A DNA stretch of 34,108 bases from an uncultured Clostridia bacterium (GCA_944386155.1 CALWZY010000006.1:1-34108), one strand, 5' to 3'. Shown: positions 9,615-17,795, counted from the first letter of the stretch. Translations and numbers: made by a program. The notes: a model not told the origin generated them from the sequence alone.

Positions 9615-9929
9615 TTAAGTATTTGTTTTTAAATTTTCTCTTAAACTGTCTATTCTATCTTTAGTTTTACTATAAGCTTCTATATCTTTTTCGAAAACAC
9701 CATTAAAATATCTAAAAATATCACCATCTTTTATATCTTCTGGTAGTTTTTCAATAGGGACATCTGACATTTTTCCAGTATCTCTATTTTCTAATATTCC
9801 AATATTTCCTTCAACTCTATCTAAAGTATATAAAACAGGTTCTTCGTCTGTAATATTATTTAAGAAATCATGTAAATCATTTGAAAAATCATCAATATTA
9901 AAACTATCTAAAATATTATCAAAATTCAT
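9615..9929 (-). CDS. DUF3006-domain protein
   Basis: A 104-residue protein. The N-terminus (1-33) is acidic and asparagine/aspartate-rich. The DUF3006 core follows: LYTLDRVEGNIGILENRDTG, then DVPIEKLPEDIKDGDIFRY. DUF3006 is a small beta domain of unknown function whose genes are often neighbours of ComEC-like metallo-beta-lactamase proteins in Firmicutes; such a gene is present at 6901. The SD AAAGGAGTG precedes the ATG. A promoter candidate on the minus strand (TTTACC, 16 bases, TATAAT) lies upstream near 9978-10005. Base composition is native AT-rich. It sits between two GC-rich minus-strand genes. Confidence 0.8.
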   Translation of the reverse strand: MNFDNILDSFNIDDFSNDLHDFLNNITDEEPVLYTLDRVEGNIGILENRDTGKMSDVPIEKLPEDIKDGDIFRYFNGVFEKDIEAYSKTKDRIDSLRENLKTNT

Positions 9930-10069
9930 AATATCACTCCTTTTATTGTATTTTTAAACAAGAAAGAAGCAATAATAAAATTATAAATTCAAAATTGTTA
10001 TGGTAAAAGTATAAAATGATAAAATATAAAATTCAAGAAAAATAGTAAGACAAAAATATTAATAATTAG

Positions 10070-10112
10070 ACAAAAGAAAAGCCCGGGCTCCTTTTTAGGG
10101 GAGCCTGGGGCT
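10070..10112 (-). terminator. Intrinsic terminator of the GNAT gene
   Basis: On the minus strand GCCCCAGGCTCC pairs with GGAGCCCGGGC, then TTTTCTTTTG. A GC-rich stem just five bases past the stop of the acetyltransferase gene. Confidence 0.88.
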
Positions 10113-10116
10113 AGGC

Positions 10117-10584
10117 TTATACGGATAAATAGTAGAAGTAAATTTTATCATTTTCCTTCACAAGTTCAGATCCTAAGGCTTTCTGCAGAGCGATACTTGC
10201 CTTGTTAGTTTTTCTGACTTCGAATACGAGAGTCTTTACTTCGGGTGACTTCTGCTTTACGAGCCGAGAGAGAACAATTAGGGACTCATAAGCATAGTGT
10301 TTCCTTCTGTAATATTCTCCTATGAAGTAGTGGACCGTCATTTCTTTGTCTGGTTCGTACCATGAGGTAATTAAAGCTCCAACTAGCTTGTTATCACTAG
10401 CTCGAAAGATTCCATACATAGTAGAAAACAGACATGTGTTGAAGGATATGATACTTTCTGCTTCTGAGATACTTTTTGCTTCCATAAAAGAAACATATCT
10501 ATGGAGAGATTCTCCATAAGAAATGTTTTTGTAAATTTCAGCATCAGCAGTGGTTAGTTTCCGTATATAAATAGGTCTATCCAA
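10117..10584 (-). CDS. GNAT-family N-acetyltransferase (RimJ/RimL-like)
   Basis: 155 residues from the TTG at 10584. This start is chosen because AAGGAGGT lies eight bases upstream; a longer frame would begin before the SD. The fold order is that of GNAT enzymes: an opening IYIRKLTTADAEIYKNI strand-helix, a central GALITSWYEP strand, the acetyl-CoA region EMTVHYFIGEYYRRKHYAYE, and a terminal EVRKTNKASIALQKALGSE helix typical of RimL-type members. The pyrophosphate loop is atypical (EYYRRKHYAYE, in place of the usual GxG with R/Q), so activity is not certain. The gene is GC-richer than its neighbours and has its own promoter and terminator. Confidence 0.72.
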   Translation of the reverse strand: MDRPIYIRKLTTADAEIYKNISYGESLHRYVSFMEAKSISEAESIISFNTCLFSTMYGIFRASDNKLVGALITSWYEPDKEMTVHYFIGEYYRRKHYAYESLIVLSRLVKQKSPEVKTLVFEVRKTNKASIALQKALGSELVKENDKIYFYYLSV

Positions 10585-10620
10585 AGTTGGTGACCTCCTT
10601 TCTATAATTTGCCTAAATTT

Positions 10621-10649
10621 ATTATAGCACAAAAGTTTACATAAAACAA
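10621..10649 (-). promoter_or_regulatory. Promoter of the GNAT gene
   Basis: On the minus strand TTGTTT (10649-10644), 17 bases, TATAAT (10626-10621). Confidence 0.65.
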
Positions 10650-10790
10650 TTAAATAAACTTTAAAATATAAAATACTAATTACAATTTTTAATAATAATA
10701 TTTATGATATAATAATTAAAATTAATAAGATATTTAAGTTGTAATAAAAGTTAAATTAAAATATAAATTTTGAAATAATGAGGTGGTTTT

Positions 10791-11717
10791 TTGTTTATTG
10801 TAAGAGAAGCAATTTTGAGAAAAAATGTAAATTTGAAATCAGAGGTAATTGATATTTTAAATATAAATGATGAAGTAGAAATAATAGAGAATAATATAAT
10901 AGATAAAGATGAAAGTGAAATTTATTGTAAAGTTAAATATAAAGAATCATATGGATATGTAATTAAATCTAGTTTGAGTGATGAAAAAATAAAATTAATT
11001 GAGAATATAAATGAAAAAGATAATGATTATAAAAAAATAAAAGATGTATCTAAACAAGGAAAAATTAAAATGATAAATGAAGCTATAAGAATTTTAAATC
11101 AAAATAATTCTTATTCAGCAAAATTAGATTATAAATTTTATAAGTCAGGAAAAACAAGACTAAATGGATATTTTAATATTCCTTATTATGAAAAAGAAAT
11201 AATTGAAGATGAAAATAAAGAAAATGAACAATATTATTCTTATGATTGTTCTGCATTTTGCGATACTATTTTAAACAGAGTATTTAAAGAAAATATGGTA
11301 AGAGATGGATTAAATAAAATAGAAGTAAAAAAAGGAGTATTTAAACCAAATATTTGGGTAACAAGAGATTATTATGCAAATGCTTTTTTAGAAGATGATG
11401 CAATTAAGAAGAAAATAAAAGTTGTGCAATATGTGGATAAATTTGGTGAAAAAATAGATATAAGCAAAATGCAAATAGGAGATTTTATTATTGGGATTAT
11501 AGATAAAGAAAATGAAAATCATAATCCAAACATACACATGAATCATATTATGATGTATTTTGGTGATGGATATATAGTACATGCTTCATATACAAATGGA
11601 AAAGAAATATTTAATAAAGTTTTATTAACAAAATTAATAGATGATTTTTATTTAAAAATTGGTTTTGAAAATAGATTTGATAAGAATATAATGCTTGCAA
11701 GATATATTGAAAAATAG
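10791..11717 (+). CDS. SH3-like plus NlpC/P60-type cysteine peptidase-like protein
   Basis: 308 residues from a TTG start at 10791, set by GAGGTGG a few bases upstream. The first 65 residues resemble a bacterial SH3 domain (INDEVEIIENN, then YCKVKYKESYGYVIKSSLS). The C-terminal half resembles NlpC/P60 cell-wall peptidases: nucleophile motif YDCSAFCDTILNRVF (Cys near residue 150) and a histidine strand HIMMYFGDGYIVHASY (about 243-259). Family members cut peptidoglycan stem peptides. No signal peptide or membrane helix is seen at the N-terminus, which is odd for a wall enzyme, so it could act inside the cell or leave by another route. No clear terminator follows. Confidence 0.6.
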   Translation: MFIVREAILRKNVNLKSEVIDILNINDEVEIIENNIIDKDESEIYCKVKYKESYGYVIKSSLSDEKIKLIENINEKDNDYKKIKDVSKQGKIKMINEAIRILNQNNSYSAKLDYKFYKSGKTRLNGYFNIPYYEKEIIEDENKENEQYYSYDCSAFCDTILNRVFKENMVRDGLNKIEVKKGVFKPNIWVTRDYYANAFLEDDAIKKKIKVVQYVDKFGEKIDISKMQIGDFIIGIIDKENENHNPNIHMNHIMMYFGDGYIVHASYTNGKEIFNKVLLTKLIDDFYLKIGFENRFDKNIMLARYIEK

Positions 11718-11758
11718 TGAGATATGTAACTCTACTGCGGTTTTTAAAGATTAATAAT

Positions 11759-11787
11759 TTGACAAAGTAAATAAAAAATAGTATAAT
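11759..11787 (+). promoter_or_regulatory. Strong promoter for the RNase J gene
   Basis: TTGACA (11759-11764), 17-base spacer, TATAAT (11782-11787). Both hexamers and the spacing are consensus. The predicted start is near 11794, some 430 bases before the start codon. Confidence 0.85.
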
Positions 11788-11793
11788 ATTTTA

Positions 11794-12225
11794 CAGTTGT
11801 TACCACATGTTTAAAGTTTTGTGGTATAAAAAAGAGATGTTTTTATAAAAATTTAAATTAATGGTTCGGAAAAATTAAATATTATTAATTAAATTATTTA
11901 AAAGGTGTGTAGTTAAATAATTTTTTTGTAGTGCGTAATAATATGTAATATTATCTTTTATAAGATAATGATAAGTAAAAAAGATCGGAATAATATTAAT
12001 AAAAAAGTATGTGAGCGGATTTAAAATTTAAAATAAGAGTTAATATATTATTATATTTTTTAAATATAATTTTAATTTGTGTTGGAAATAAAATAATATT
12101 TTAATGTTTTTGGATCATTAGTTTAAGTAAAATGTATTAAATGAGAAATATATTTTATTTTAAGCTAATTTTTTATGCGTTTTTATAATAAACATAAGAA
12201 AAATAATGATAAAGAAGGAGATTTT
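11794..12225 (+). promoter_or_regulatory. Long AU-rich structured leader of the RNase J mRNA
   Basis: The stretch between the promoter and the RNase J start holds no convincing gene. It contains a series of local hairpins: TACCACA/TGTGGTA (about 11801-11827); AAATTATTTAA (11891-11901) with TTAAATAATTT (11913-11923), running into T7 like a weak terminator; ATAATAT/ATATTAT; ATTATCTT/AAGATAAT (about 11950-11970); and ATTATATTT/AAATATAAT (about 12050-12070). RNase E and RNase J messages in other bacteria can be autoregulated through their leaders. A similar role here is inference, since AT-rich DNA gives hairpins by chance. Confidence 0.5.
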
Positions 12226-14208
12226 ATGGAGGAAAATAAAAACAATTTAAGTAAAGTTAATTCAGTTCAAAATGTTAATAAAAATAATAGAAAAAGAACT
12301 GTAAAAGATACAAAAGTAGAAAATAATAATATTAAGAATAGTAATCAAAAACTTGAAAAAAAAGAAGTAATAAATAACAATTTAAGTGAAAATGCTAAAT
12401 TAATAAAAAAATCAAGTGTTAGAAAAAATGTAAATGCAACAAATACTCGTAATATTCAAAAAGAGAAAAAAAATAAAAAAAGTGATAATAAATTAGAATT
12501 TAGATTTAAACAAGAAAAATTAAAGATTATACCACTTGGAGGTATTCAAGAAATAGGAAAGAATATTACTGTTTTTGAATATGGCGATGATATAGTACTT
12601 GTAGACTGTGGTTTAGCATTTCCTGAAGACGATATGCTTGGTATTGATTTAGTAATACCAGATTTTACTTATCTAGAGAAAAATAGAGAAAAAATTAGAG
12701 GATTAGTAATAACTCACGGTCATGAAGATCATATAGGAGCTATTCCATATTTATTAAGTAAAATAAATGTTCCAATTTATGCTACAAAACTTACAGCAGG
12801 TTTAATAAGTCATAAATTAGAAGAACATAAATTATTAAAAAGTACAAAACTTAAAATAGTAAATCAAGGACAAACAATAGTACTTGGAAAAATAAGAGTA
12901 GAATTTATTAGGAGTTGTCATAGTATTCCTGATGCTGTCGCTTTAGCTATACACACACCGGTAGGTACTGTTGTTCATACAGGTGACTTTAAAATAGATT
13001 ATACACCAATAGATGATGAAAAAATGGATTTTGGAAGACTTGCTGAACTTGGTAATAAAGGCGTATTAGCACTTATGTCTGATAGTACAAACTCTGAAAG
13101 AAAAGGATATACTATGTCTGAAAGTTCTGTAGGAGAGGTTTTAGATAAATTATTCTTTAATTGTACAAAAAGGATAGTAGTTGCAACATTTGCTTCAAAT
13201 GTTCATAGAGTACAACAAATAGTAAATTCAGCAGTAGCAAATAATAGAAAAATTGCAGTATGTGGAAGAAGTATGATAAATATGATAGATACTGCTATGG
13301 AACTTGGATATATTAATGTTCCAGACCATGTATTTATTGATATTGATATGATTAAAAATTATCCAGATGAGCAATTAGTTATAATTACAACTGGAAGTCA
13401 AGGTGAAACAATGTCAGCTTTGACTAGAATGGCAGCAGGAGAGCATAAAAAAGTTACTATAACACCAAATGATTTAGTAATTATTTCTGCAAATCCTATA
13501 CCAGGTAATGAAAAATATGTTGCTAAAGTTATAGATGATTTAATGAAAATTGGTGCTGAAGTTGTTTATAGCTCTTTAGAGGCTATACATGTTTCAGGTC
13601 ACGCTTGCCAAGAAGAGCAAAAATTAATGCTTTCATTAATAAGACCTAAATATTTTATACCAGTTCATGGAGAATATAGACAACTAATAGCTCATAGTGA
13701 TACTGCTAAAAAAGTTGGTATTCCACCAGAAAATATTTTCTTAATGACTAATGGTAGAGTATTAGAACTTAATGAAGAAGAAGCAAAACTTACAGGTGTT
13801 GTACCATTTGGAAAAATAATGGTTGATGGACTTGGAGTTGGAGATGTTGGAAATATAGTTTTAAGAGATAGACAACATTTATCACAAGATGGATTGATTA
13901 TTGTAGTTCTTACAATGGATTCTTCAACAGGAGAGATTTTAGCAGGTCCAGATGTTATTTCAAGAGGATTTGTTTATGTTAAAGAATCTGAAAACTTAAT
14001 GGAAGAAGTAAAACATGTATTAAGAGATGAGATTGATGTTTTAGAAGAGTCTGGAGTAAGAGATTGGGCAACTATAAAAGCTAAGCTAAAAGAAGGTTTA
14101 CGTGATTATATATTTGCCAAAACAAAAAGAAATCCAATGATTTTACCAATTATTATGGAAGTCAAAAAAAATAAAAGTAAAATAGCAAAAATAAAAAATG
14201 GGAAATAA
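12226..14208 (+). CDS. rnj: Ribonuclease J
   Basis: RNase J is a metallo-beta-lactamase/beta-CASP enzyme with 5'-3' exonuclease and endonuclease activity that matures rRNA and degrades mRNA. It is 660 residues. Residues 1-95 or so are a lysine/asparagine-rich, disordered extension absent from Bacillus RNase J. The core starts LKIIPLGGIQEIGKN and carries the metal motif ITHGHEDHIGAIPYL, HTGDFKIDYTP, the beta-CASP region with ATFASNVHRVQQI and TTGSQGE, and the C-terminal HVSGHACQEEQ and PVHGEYRQL histidine motifs. The ATG at 12226 is chosen because GAAGGAG lies just upstream; a longer in-frame ATG at 12175 lacks an SD. Confidence 0.95.
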   Translation: MEENKNNLSKVNSVQNVNKNNRKRTVKDTKVENNNIKNSNQKLEKKEVINNNLSENAKLIKKSSVRKNVNATNTRNIQKEKKNKKSDNKLEFRFKQEKLKIIPLGGIQEIGKNITVFEYGDDIVLVDCGLAFPEDDMLGIDLVIPDFTYLEKNREKIRGLVITHGHEDHIGAIPYLLSKINVPIYATKLTAGLISHKLEEHKLLKSTKLKIVNQGQTIVLGKIRVEFIRSCHSIPDAVALAIHTPVGTVVHTGDFKIDYTPIDDEKMDFGRLAELGNKGVLALMSDSTNSERKGYTMSESSVGEVLDKLFFNCTKRIVVATFASNVHRVQQIVNSAVANNRKIAVCGRSMINMIDTAMELGYINVPDHVFIDIDMIKNYPDEQLVIITTGSQGETMSALTRMAAGEHKKVTITPNDLVIISANPIPGNEKYVAKVIDDLMKIGAEVVYSSLEAIHVSGHACQEEQKLMLSLIRPKYFIPVHGEYRQLIAHSDTAKKVGIPPENIFLMTNGRVLELNEEEAKLTGVVPFGKIMVDGLGVGDVGNIVLRDRQHLSQDGLIIVVLTMDSSTGEILAGPDVISRGFVYVKESENLMEEVKHVLRDEIDVLEESGVRDWATIKAKLKEGLRDYIFAKTKRNPMILPIIMEVKKNKSKIAKIKNGK

Positions 14209-14889
14209 AAAAAAATAAAAATAAAAAATATAATATTTGATGTAGATAATACTATTGTAAAAAATGAAGAAGAAGATAAACTAGAATATAAAAAAGTTTT
14301 AAAAAAATATGGTTATGATGAAAGTCTTTATAATGATATATACAGGTCTATTGGAAATTATGATTGTGATTTTACAAGAGAAAATATATATTATAACTTA
14401 AAAGATATGACTGACTTTGTAAATAAAGAATTAGATACTGATTTTCAGGTAGAGTTTATGGAAGAAATAATTGAAGTTATAGGAAGCAAGTTTTGTAGAG
14501 AAGCTCTAGTTACAAAAGAGACATTAGAATATTTAATAAATAAAGGTTATAACCTATATGTTTTTTCTAACTTTTACTCTAGAATACAAAAAGAGAGAAT
14601 AAAAAATCTTTCTTTAGATAAATATTTTATAAGAGTATTTGGATCAGATGAAATTGGTGCAAAACCTTTTAAAGAAGCTTTTGATAATTTGTTAAAAGAA
14701 ATTGGAGCAACCAAAGATGAATGTATAATGATTGGTGATGACAAGCGTACAGATATATCTGGAGCAAATAGAGTAGGTATGAAAGCAATTCTTTTAGATA
14801 TAGATGGTACGCGAGATTTAAAACAAGCAGAAGATGCAAAAGATTATATAGTTATAAAAGATTTAAAAGAACTAGAAAATATTTTCTAG
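14209..14889 (+). CDS. HAD-superfamily phosphatase with no canonical start codon
   Basis: All HAD motifs are present: motif I IIFDVDNTIV (14233-14262), motif II VFSN, motif III lysine in GAKPFKEAF, motif IV MIGDDKRTDISGA. The coding frame runs upstream without a stop to the TAA of rnj (14206-14208) and contains no ATG, GTG or TTG before motif I. The first in-frame ATG (14407) would remove motif I. An ATG at 14198, overlapping the rnj end, lies one base out of frame. Adding one A to the A9 run at 14207-14215 would give MGNKKKIKIKNIIFDVDNT, a normal HAD start. So there is either a homopolymer error, transcriptional slippage, an ATA start, or a lesion. The true 5' end is unresolved. Confidence 0.75.
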   Translation, partial: KKIKIKNIIFDVDNTIVKNEEEDKLEYKKVLKKYGYDESLYNDIYRSIGNYDCDFTRENIYYNLKDMTDFVNKELDTDFQVEFMEEIIEVIGSKFCREALVTKETLEYLINKGYNLYVFSNFYSRIQKERIKNLSLDKYFIRVFGSDEIGAKPFKEAFDNLLKEIGATKDECIMIGDDKRTDISGANRVGMKAILLDIDGTRDLKQAEDAKDYIVIKDLKELENIF

Positions 14890-14905
14890 TTCTTAATCTT
14901 CTTTT
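14867..14905 (+). terminator. Palindromic terminator overlapping the HAD gene end
   Basis: A perfect 28-base palindrome (14867-14894, half-site AAGAACTAGAAAAT) includes the TAG stop of the HAD gene and is followed by AATCTTCTTTT. The coding sequence supplies half of the terminator stem. Confidence 0.75.
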
Positions 14906-14916
14906 GCGTATAAATA

Positions 14917-14945
14917 TTGAAAAATAAAGGAAGCTTTGGTATAAT
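14917..14945 (+). promoter_or_regulatory. Promoter of gltX
   Basis: TTGAAA (14917-14922), 17 bases, TATAAT (14940-14945), between the HAD terminator and gltX. Confidence 0.7.
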
Positions 14946-14991
14946 TGAGCTGAATTTTATAAATAAAAAGAAGAATAGAGAGGTAGATTAT

Positions 14992-16635
14992 ATGGGATAT
15001 AAAGAATTAGCAGATTTAATATTTCCAGATGCAAAGGATGTATCTTATTATGAGGAAAAATATCCAGAAAGAGATTTAAAAGAAGGTGCTGTAGTTACAA
15101 GATTTGCACCAAGTCCAACAGGATTTGTTCATATAGGAGGACTTTATCAAAGTTTAGTTGCTAAAAAAATTGCAAAACAAACCGATGGTGTATTCTTTGT
15201 AAGAATAGAAGATACAGATCAAAAAAGAGAAGTTGAAAATGGAGTATCTGAAATATTAACTTCTTTAAAAGAATATGATTTATCACCAGATGAATCTTTA
15301 AATACAGATGGAACAGATAATGGAAATTATGGACCATATATTCAAAGTAAAAGAAAAGATATATATCAAGCATATGCTAAAAGTTTACTTGAAAAAGGAC
15401 TAGCATACCCATGTTTTTGTTCTGCAGAAGATTTAAATGAAATAAGAGAAAATCAAACAAAAGCAAGACAAAGAACAGGATATTATGGAACATGGACAAG
15501 ATGTAGAAATATGCCTGTAGATATGGCTATGGAAAAAATTAAAAATGGTGATAGTTATATAGTAAGATTAAAATCACCAGGAAATCCAGATAAGAAAATT
15601 AAGCATAAAGATTTAATAAAGGGAAATATAGAATTTCCAGAAAATGATCAAGATATAGTAATTATTAAATCAGATGGACTTCCAACATATCATTTTGCTC
15701 ATGCAGTAGATGATCATTTAATGAGAACTAATTTAGTAATAAGAGCAGATGAATGGGTAGCTTCAGTACCACTTCATTTACAATTATTTTATATGTTAGG
15801 ATTTAAACCACCTAAATATGCACATATTGCACCTATAATGAAAGAAGAAGATGGAAATAAGAGAAAGTTAAGTAAAAGAAAAGATCCAGAAGCTGCTGTA
15901 AGTTATTATAGAGAAGAGGGAATTCCTAAAGAAGCGGTTATAGAATATTTAATGAATATTGCAAATTCTAATTTTGAAGCATGGAGAAAAGGCAATAAAG
16001 ATAAATCAATAGATGATTTTAATTTTGATATTAAGAAAATGGGAGTAAGTGGAGCTTTATTTGATATGGTAAAATTATTAGATGTATCAAAAACAGTAAT
16101 ATCTACTTATTCTGCTGAAAAAGTTTTAGAAGATGTTTTAAATTGGTCAAATATATATGATAAAGATTTATATGAATTATTAAATAGAGACAAAGAATAT
16201 GCTCTAAAGATTTTTGGAATAGAAAGAGGAAATGTAAAACCTAGAAAAGATATTGCAAAATGGTCTGATGTTAAAGATTCAATAATATATATGTTTGATG
16301 ATAGATTTTTAACTTCAAATATAGAATATGAGTATCAAAAGGTAACTGACGAAGATGAGATTAAGAAGATAGTAACTACTTATTTTGATAAATATTATGA
16401 TGAAAATGATGACAAACAAACATGGTTTAATAAGATGAAGGATTTATCAGAAGAGCTAGGATATGCAAGAGAAGTAAAAGAGTATAAGAATAATCCAGAT
16501 TCATACAAAGGTCATGTTGGAGATATAAGTACTGTAATTAGAGTAAAGGTAACAGGTAGAGCAAATACACCAGATTTATATGAAATATTACAAGTTTTAG
16601 GAAAAGAATCTATTTTAAAAAGGGTAAATAAGTAA
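14992..16635 (+). CDS. gltX: Glutamate--tRNA ligase
   Basis: Class I aminoacyl-tRNA synthetase that charges tRNA-Glu. It is 547 residues, longer than the roughly 480-490 of Bacillus-type GltX. The Rossmann opening TRFAPSPTGFVHIGGLYQSL carries the HIGH-type motif, VRIEDTDQKREVENG follows, and the KMSKS-type motif is KLSKRKDPE. The zinc-like insertion CFCSAEDLNEIRE is partly kept. The start at 14992 (MGYKELADLIFPD) is preceded by AGAGGT; the longer frame from 14917 would start inside the promoter. No T-box was found upstream. Confidence 0.95.
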   Translation: MGYKELADLIFPDAKDVSYYEEKYPERDLKEGAVVTRFAPSPTGFVHIGGLYQSLVAKKIAKQTDGVFFVRIEDTDQKREVENGVSEILTSLKEYDLSPDESLNTDGTDNGNYGPYIQSKRKDIYQAYAKSLLEKGLAYPCFCSAEDLNEIRENQTKARQRTGYYGTWTRCRNMPVDMAMEKIKNGDSYIVRLKSPGNPDKKIKHKDLIKGNIEFPENDQDIVIIKSDGLPTYHFAHAVDDHLMRTNLVIRADEWVASVPLHLQLFYMLGFKPPKYAHIAPIMKEEDGNKRKLSKRKDPEAAVSYYREEGIPKEAVIEYLMNIANSNFEAWRKGNKDKSIDDFNFDIKKMGVSGALFDMVKLLDVSKTVISTYSAEKVLEDVLNWSNIYDKDLYELLNRDKEYALKIFGIERGNVKPRKDIAKWSDVKDSIIYMFDDRFLTSNIEYEYQKVTDEDEIKKIVTTYFDKYYDENDDKQTWFNKMKDLSEELGYAREVKEYKNNPDSYKGHVGDISTVIRVKVTGRANTPDLYEILQVLGKESILKRVNK

Positions 16636-16637
16636 AG

Positions 16638-16666
16638 TTGAATAAATTTTTTAAATGTGCTATAAT
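16638..16666 (+). promoter_or_regulatory. Promoter of the 16705-17088 orphan gene
   Basis: TTGAAT (16638-16643), 17 bases, TATAAT (16661-16666). It directly follows gltX, with no terminator between. Confidence 0.75.
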
Positions 16667-16704
16667 TAAGTCTATTCTTAATTAATAAGGAGGGTTTTTA
16701 CCTA

Positions 16705-17088
16705 ATGAACAGTGTTCCTGTGAGCGTTTATTCGGCAGATTTACTCCAAGCGGAGAATCTGTACAGCGCAAATTACATCTCTATCGAGGTGGAAGATTGG
16801 GTAGGGCAGCTTAGTAAAGACATTGCAGGTAAGCTGCTTGAGGCTTTTACTGATAGGCGGCTTGATGAAGAGTTGGATGTTCTTCGGAAGGCTTACAAAG
16901 TGAGGGTCTACACAAAAACCTGTACCGAAGAGATGCCCTTGCATCTCCAGTTTGCGAGCGTTGTCTTGTCAGGCAATCAAAAGTGGAGTCTCGTAGACGA
17001 AAGAGAACTCATGGCATCTGCACCTGTTTCGATGAGGACGCGGAAAATCACCATCAAGGTGAAAAAGAAGCTCTTTAGCAGGGTGTGA
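16705..17088 (+). CDS. Orphan protein, 127 residues, GC-rich gene
   Basis: Not recognised. The protein (start MNSVPVSVYSADLL) has no membrane segment or signal peptide. It contains ISIEVEDWVGQLSKDI, a leucine-rich helix KLLEAFTDRRLDEELDVL, then beta-like stretches, and ends in the basic tail KITIKVKKKLFSRV. The gene has AAGGAGG, its own consensus promoter and its own GC-rich terminator. Codon use is much richer in G and C than in flanking gltX and the DUF951 gene. It seems to be inserted between those two, because the DUF951 gene starts right behind its terminator with no promoter of its own. Confidence 0.78.
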   Translation: MNSVPVSVYSADLLQAENLYSANYISIEVEDWVGQLSKDIAGKLLEAFTDRRLDEELDVLRKAYKVRVYTKTCTEEMPLHLQFASVVLSGNQKWSLVDERELMASAPVSMRTRKITIKVKKKLFSRV

Positions 17089-17096
17089 GTCGTGAG

Positions 17097-17138
17097 GCGG
17101 TCTGGCACATGAAAAAAGCGTTGCCAGGCCGCTTTTTT
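17097..17138 (+). terminator. Intrinsic terminator of the orphan gene
   Basis: GCGGTCTGGCA pairs with TGCCAGGCCGC (one G-U pair), followed by TTTTTTATATA. A strong GC-rich stem. Confidence 0.9.
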
Positions 17139-17155
17139 ATATAGAGGTGATAGAT

Positions 17156-17335
17156 ATGGAATATAATATAGATGATATTGTTGAGATGAAGAAAAAACAT
17201 CCATGCGGAAGTAATAAATGGCAAATTATAAGAGTTGGTGTTGATTTTAAATTTAAATGTTTAGGATGTGAACATATAATTACTGTAGAGAGACCTAAAG
17301 CATTAAAAATGATTAAGAAAAAAATAAACAAATAA
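17156..17335 (+). CDS. DUF951-family small protein
   Basis: 59 residues. It shows the DUF951 signature: VEMKKKHPCGSNKWQIIRVG, then DFKFKCLGCEHIITVERP, and a basic C-terminus. The family is a small Firmicute protein with a beta-barrel-like core and conserved cysteines (HPCG, CLGC) of unknown function. The ATG at 17156 is chosen because AGAGGTGA (17143-17150) lies just before it, while a GTG at 17147 falls inside the SD. It begins 17 bases after a strong terminator and has no visible promoter, so it may depend on read-through. A terminator follows at 17358. Confidence 0.85.
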   Translation: MEYNIDDIVEMKKKHPCGSNKWQIIRVGVDFKFKCLGCEHIITVERPKALKMIKKKINK

Positions 17336-17357
17336 ATAAATTAATTAATTAATTATT

Positions 17358-17390
17358 AAACGAGCCTTGTAATAGGCTCGTTATTTGTAT
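17358..17390 (+). terminator. Intrinsic terminator after the DUF951 gene
   Basis: ACGAGCC, the loop TTGTAATA, then GGCTCGT followed by TATTTGTATTT. Confidence 0.8.
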
Positions 17391-17446
17391 TTGAGAAGGA
17401 AATATGTTATTATATTATAGATAAAAATTTTAGGAGGATGAAAGAA

Positions 17447-17794
17447 ATGTTTAGTAAGATTTTTGCCCGGTTTTTAATGAGGCATTTTAACAAGAAGGAA
17501 AAAGAAGAGGGAAAAAAGTATCAAAGACATTTCAAGTTCGATGATGGGAGATCATTTACCCTATATTCGAATGAATACATCGAAGAAGAAAAAGCTCGAG
17601 ATTTGATTGAATTTGTGAGAAAAAATATCAAACCAATTGATGCAGGAGACCTAGATGAATTACATGTGATTATAGTCGAAATCATGTCTGCTTTTTTTGA
17701 TTTTGATGCTATGGTTAGCGTAAAAGTAAAGGAACCTTGCAAAACATACGAGATTAGTATTATCAGAAATGGTTCGATTGATCTTGGAATTTAA
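17447..17794 (+). CDS. Orphan protein, 115 residues
   Basis: Not recognised. Start MFSKIFARFLMRHFNKKEKEEG: a hydrophobic-basic amphipathic opening, then a soluble domain with HFKFDDGRSFTLYSNEYI, a helical EEEKARDLIEFVRKNI and an ELHVIIVEIMSAFFDFDAMV stretch. The ATG at 17447 is used, since an ATG at 17438 abuts the AGGAGG. A promoter candidate is TTGAGA (17391-17396), 16 bases, TATTAT (17413-17418). Composition is intermediate but richer in C- and G-ending codons than core genes. It shares a hairpin with the convergent gene at 17853-18056. Confidence 0.72.
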   Translation: MFSKIFARFLMRHFNKKEKEEGKKYQRHFKFDDGRSFTLYSNEYIEEEKARDLIEFVRKNIKPIDAGDLDELHVIIVEIMSAFFDFDAMVSVKVKEPCKTYEISIIRNGSIDLGI

Positions 17795-17795
17795 A

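Noticed and set aside
11940..12022. An 18-codon frame in the RNase J leader (starts MISKKDRNN)
   Set aside because: No SD and a chance-length frame in AT-rich DNA.
12175..12225. Longer RNase J start
   Set aside because: No SD before 12175, whereas GAAGGAG precedes 12226.
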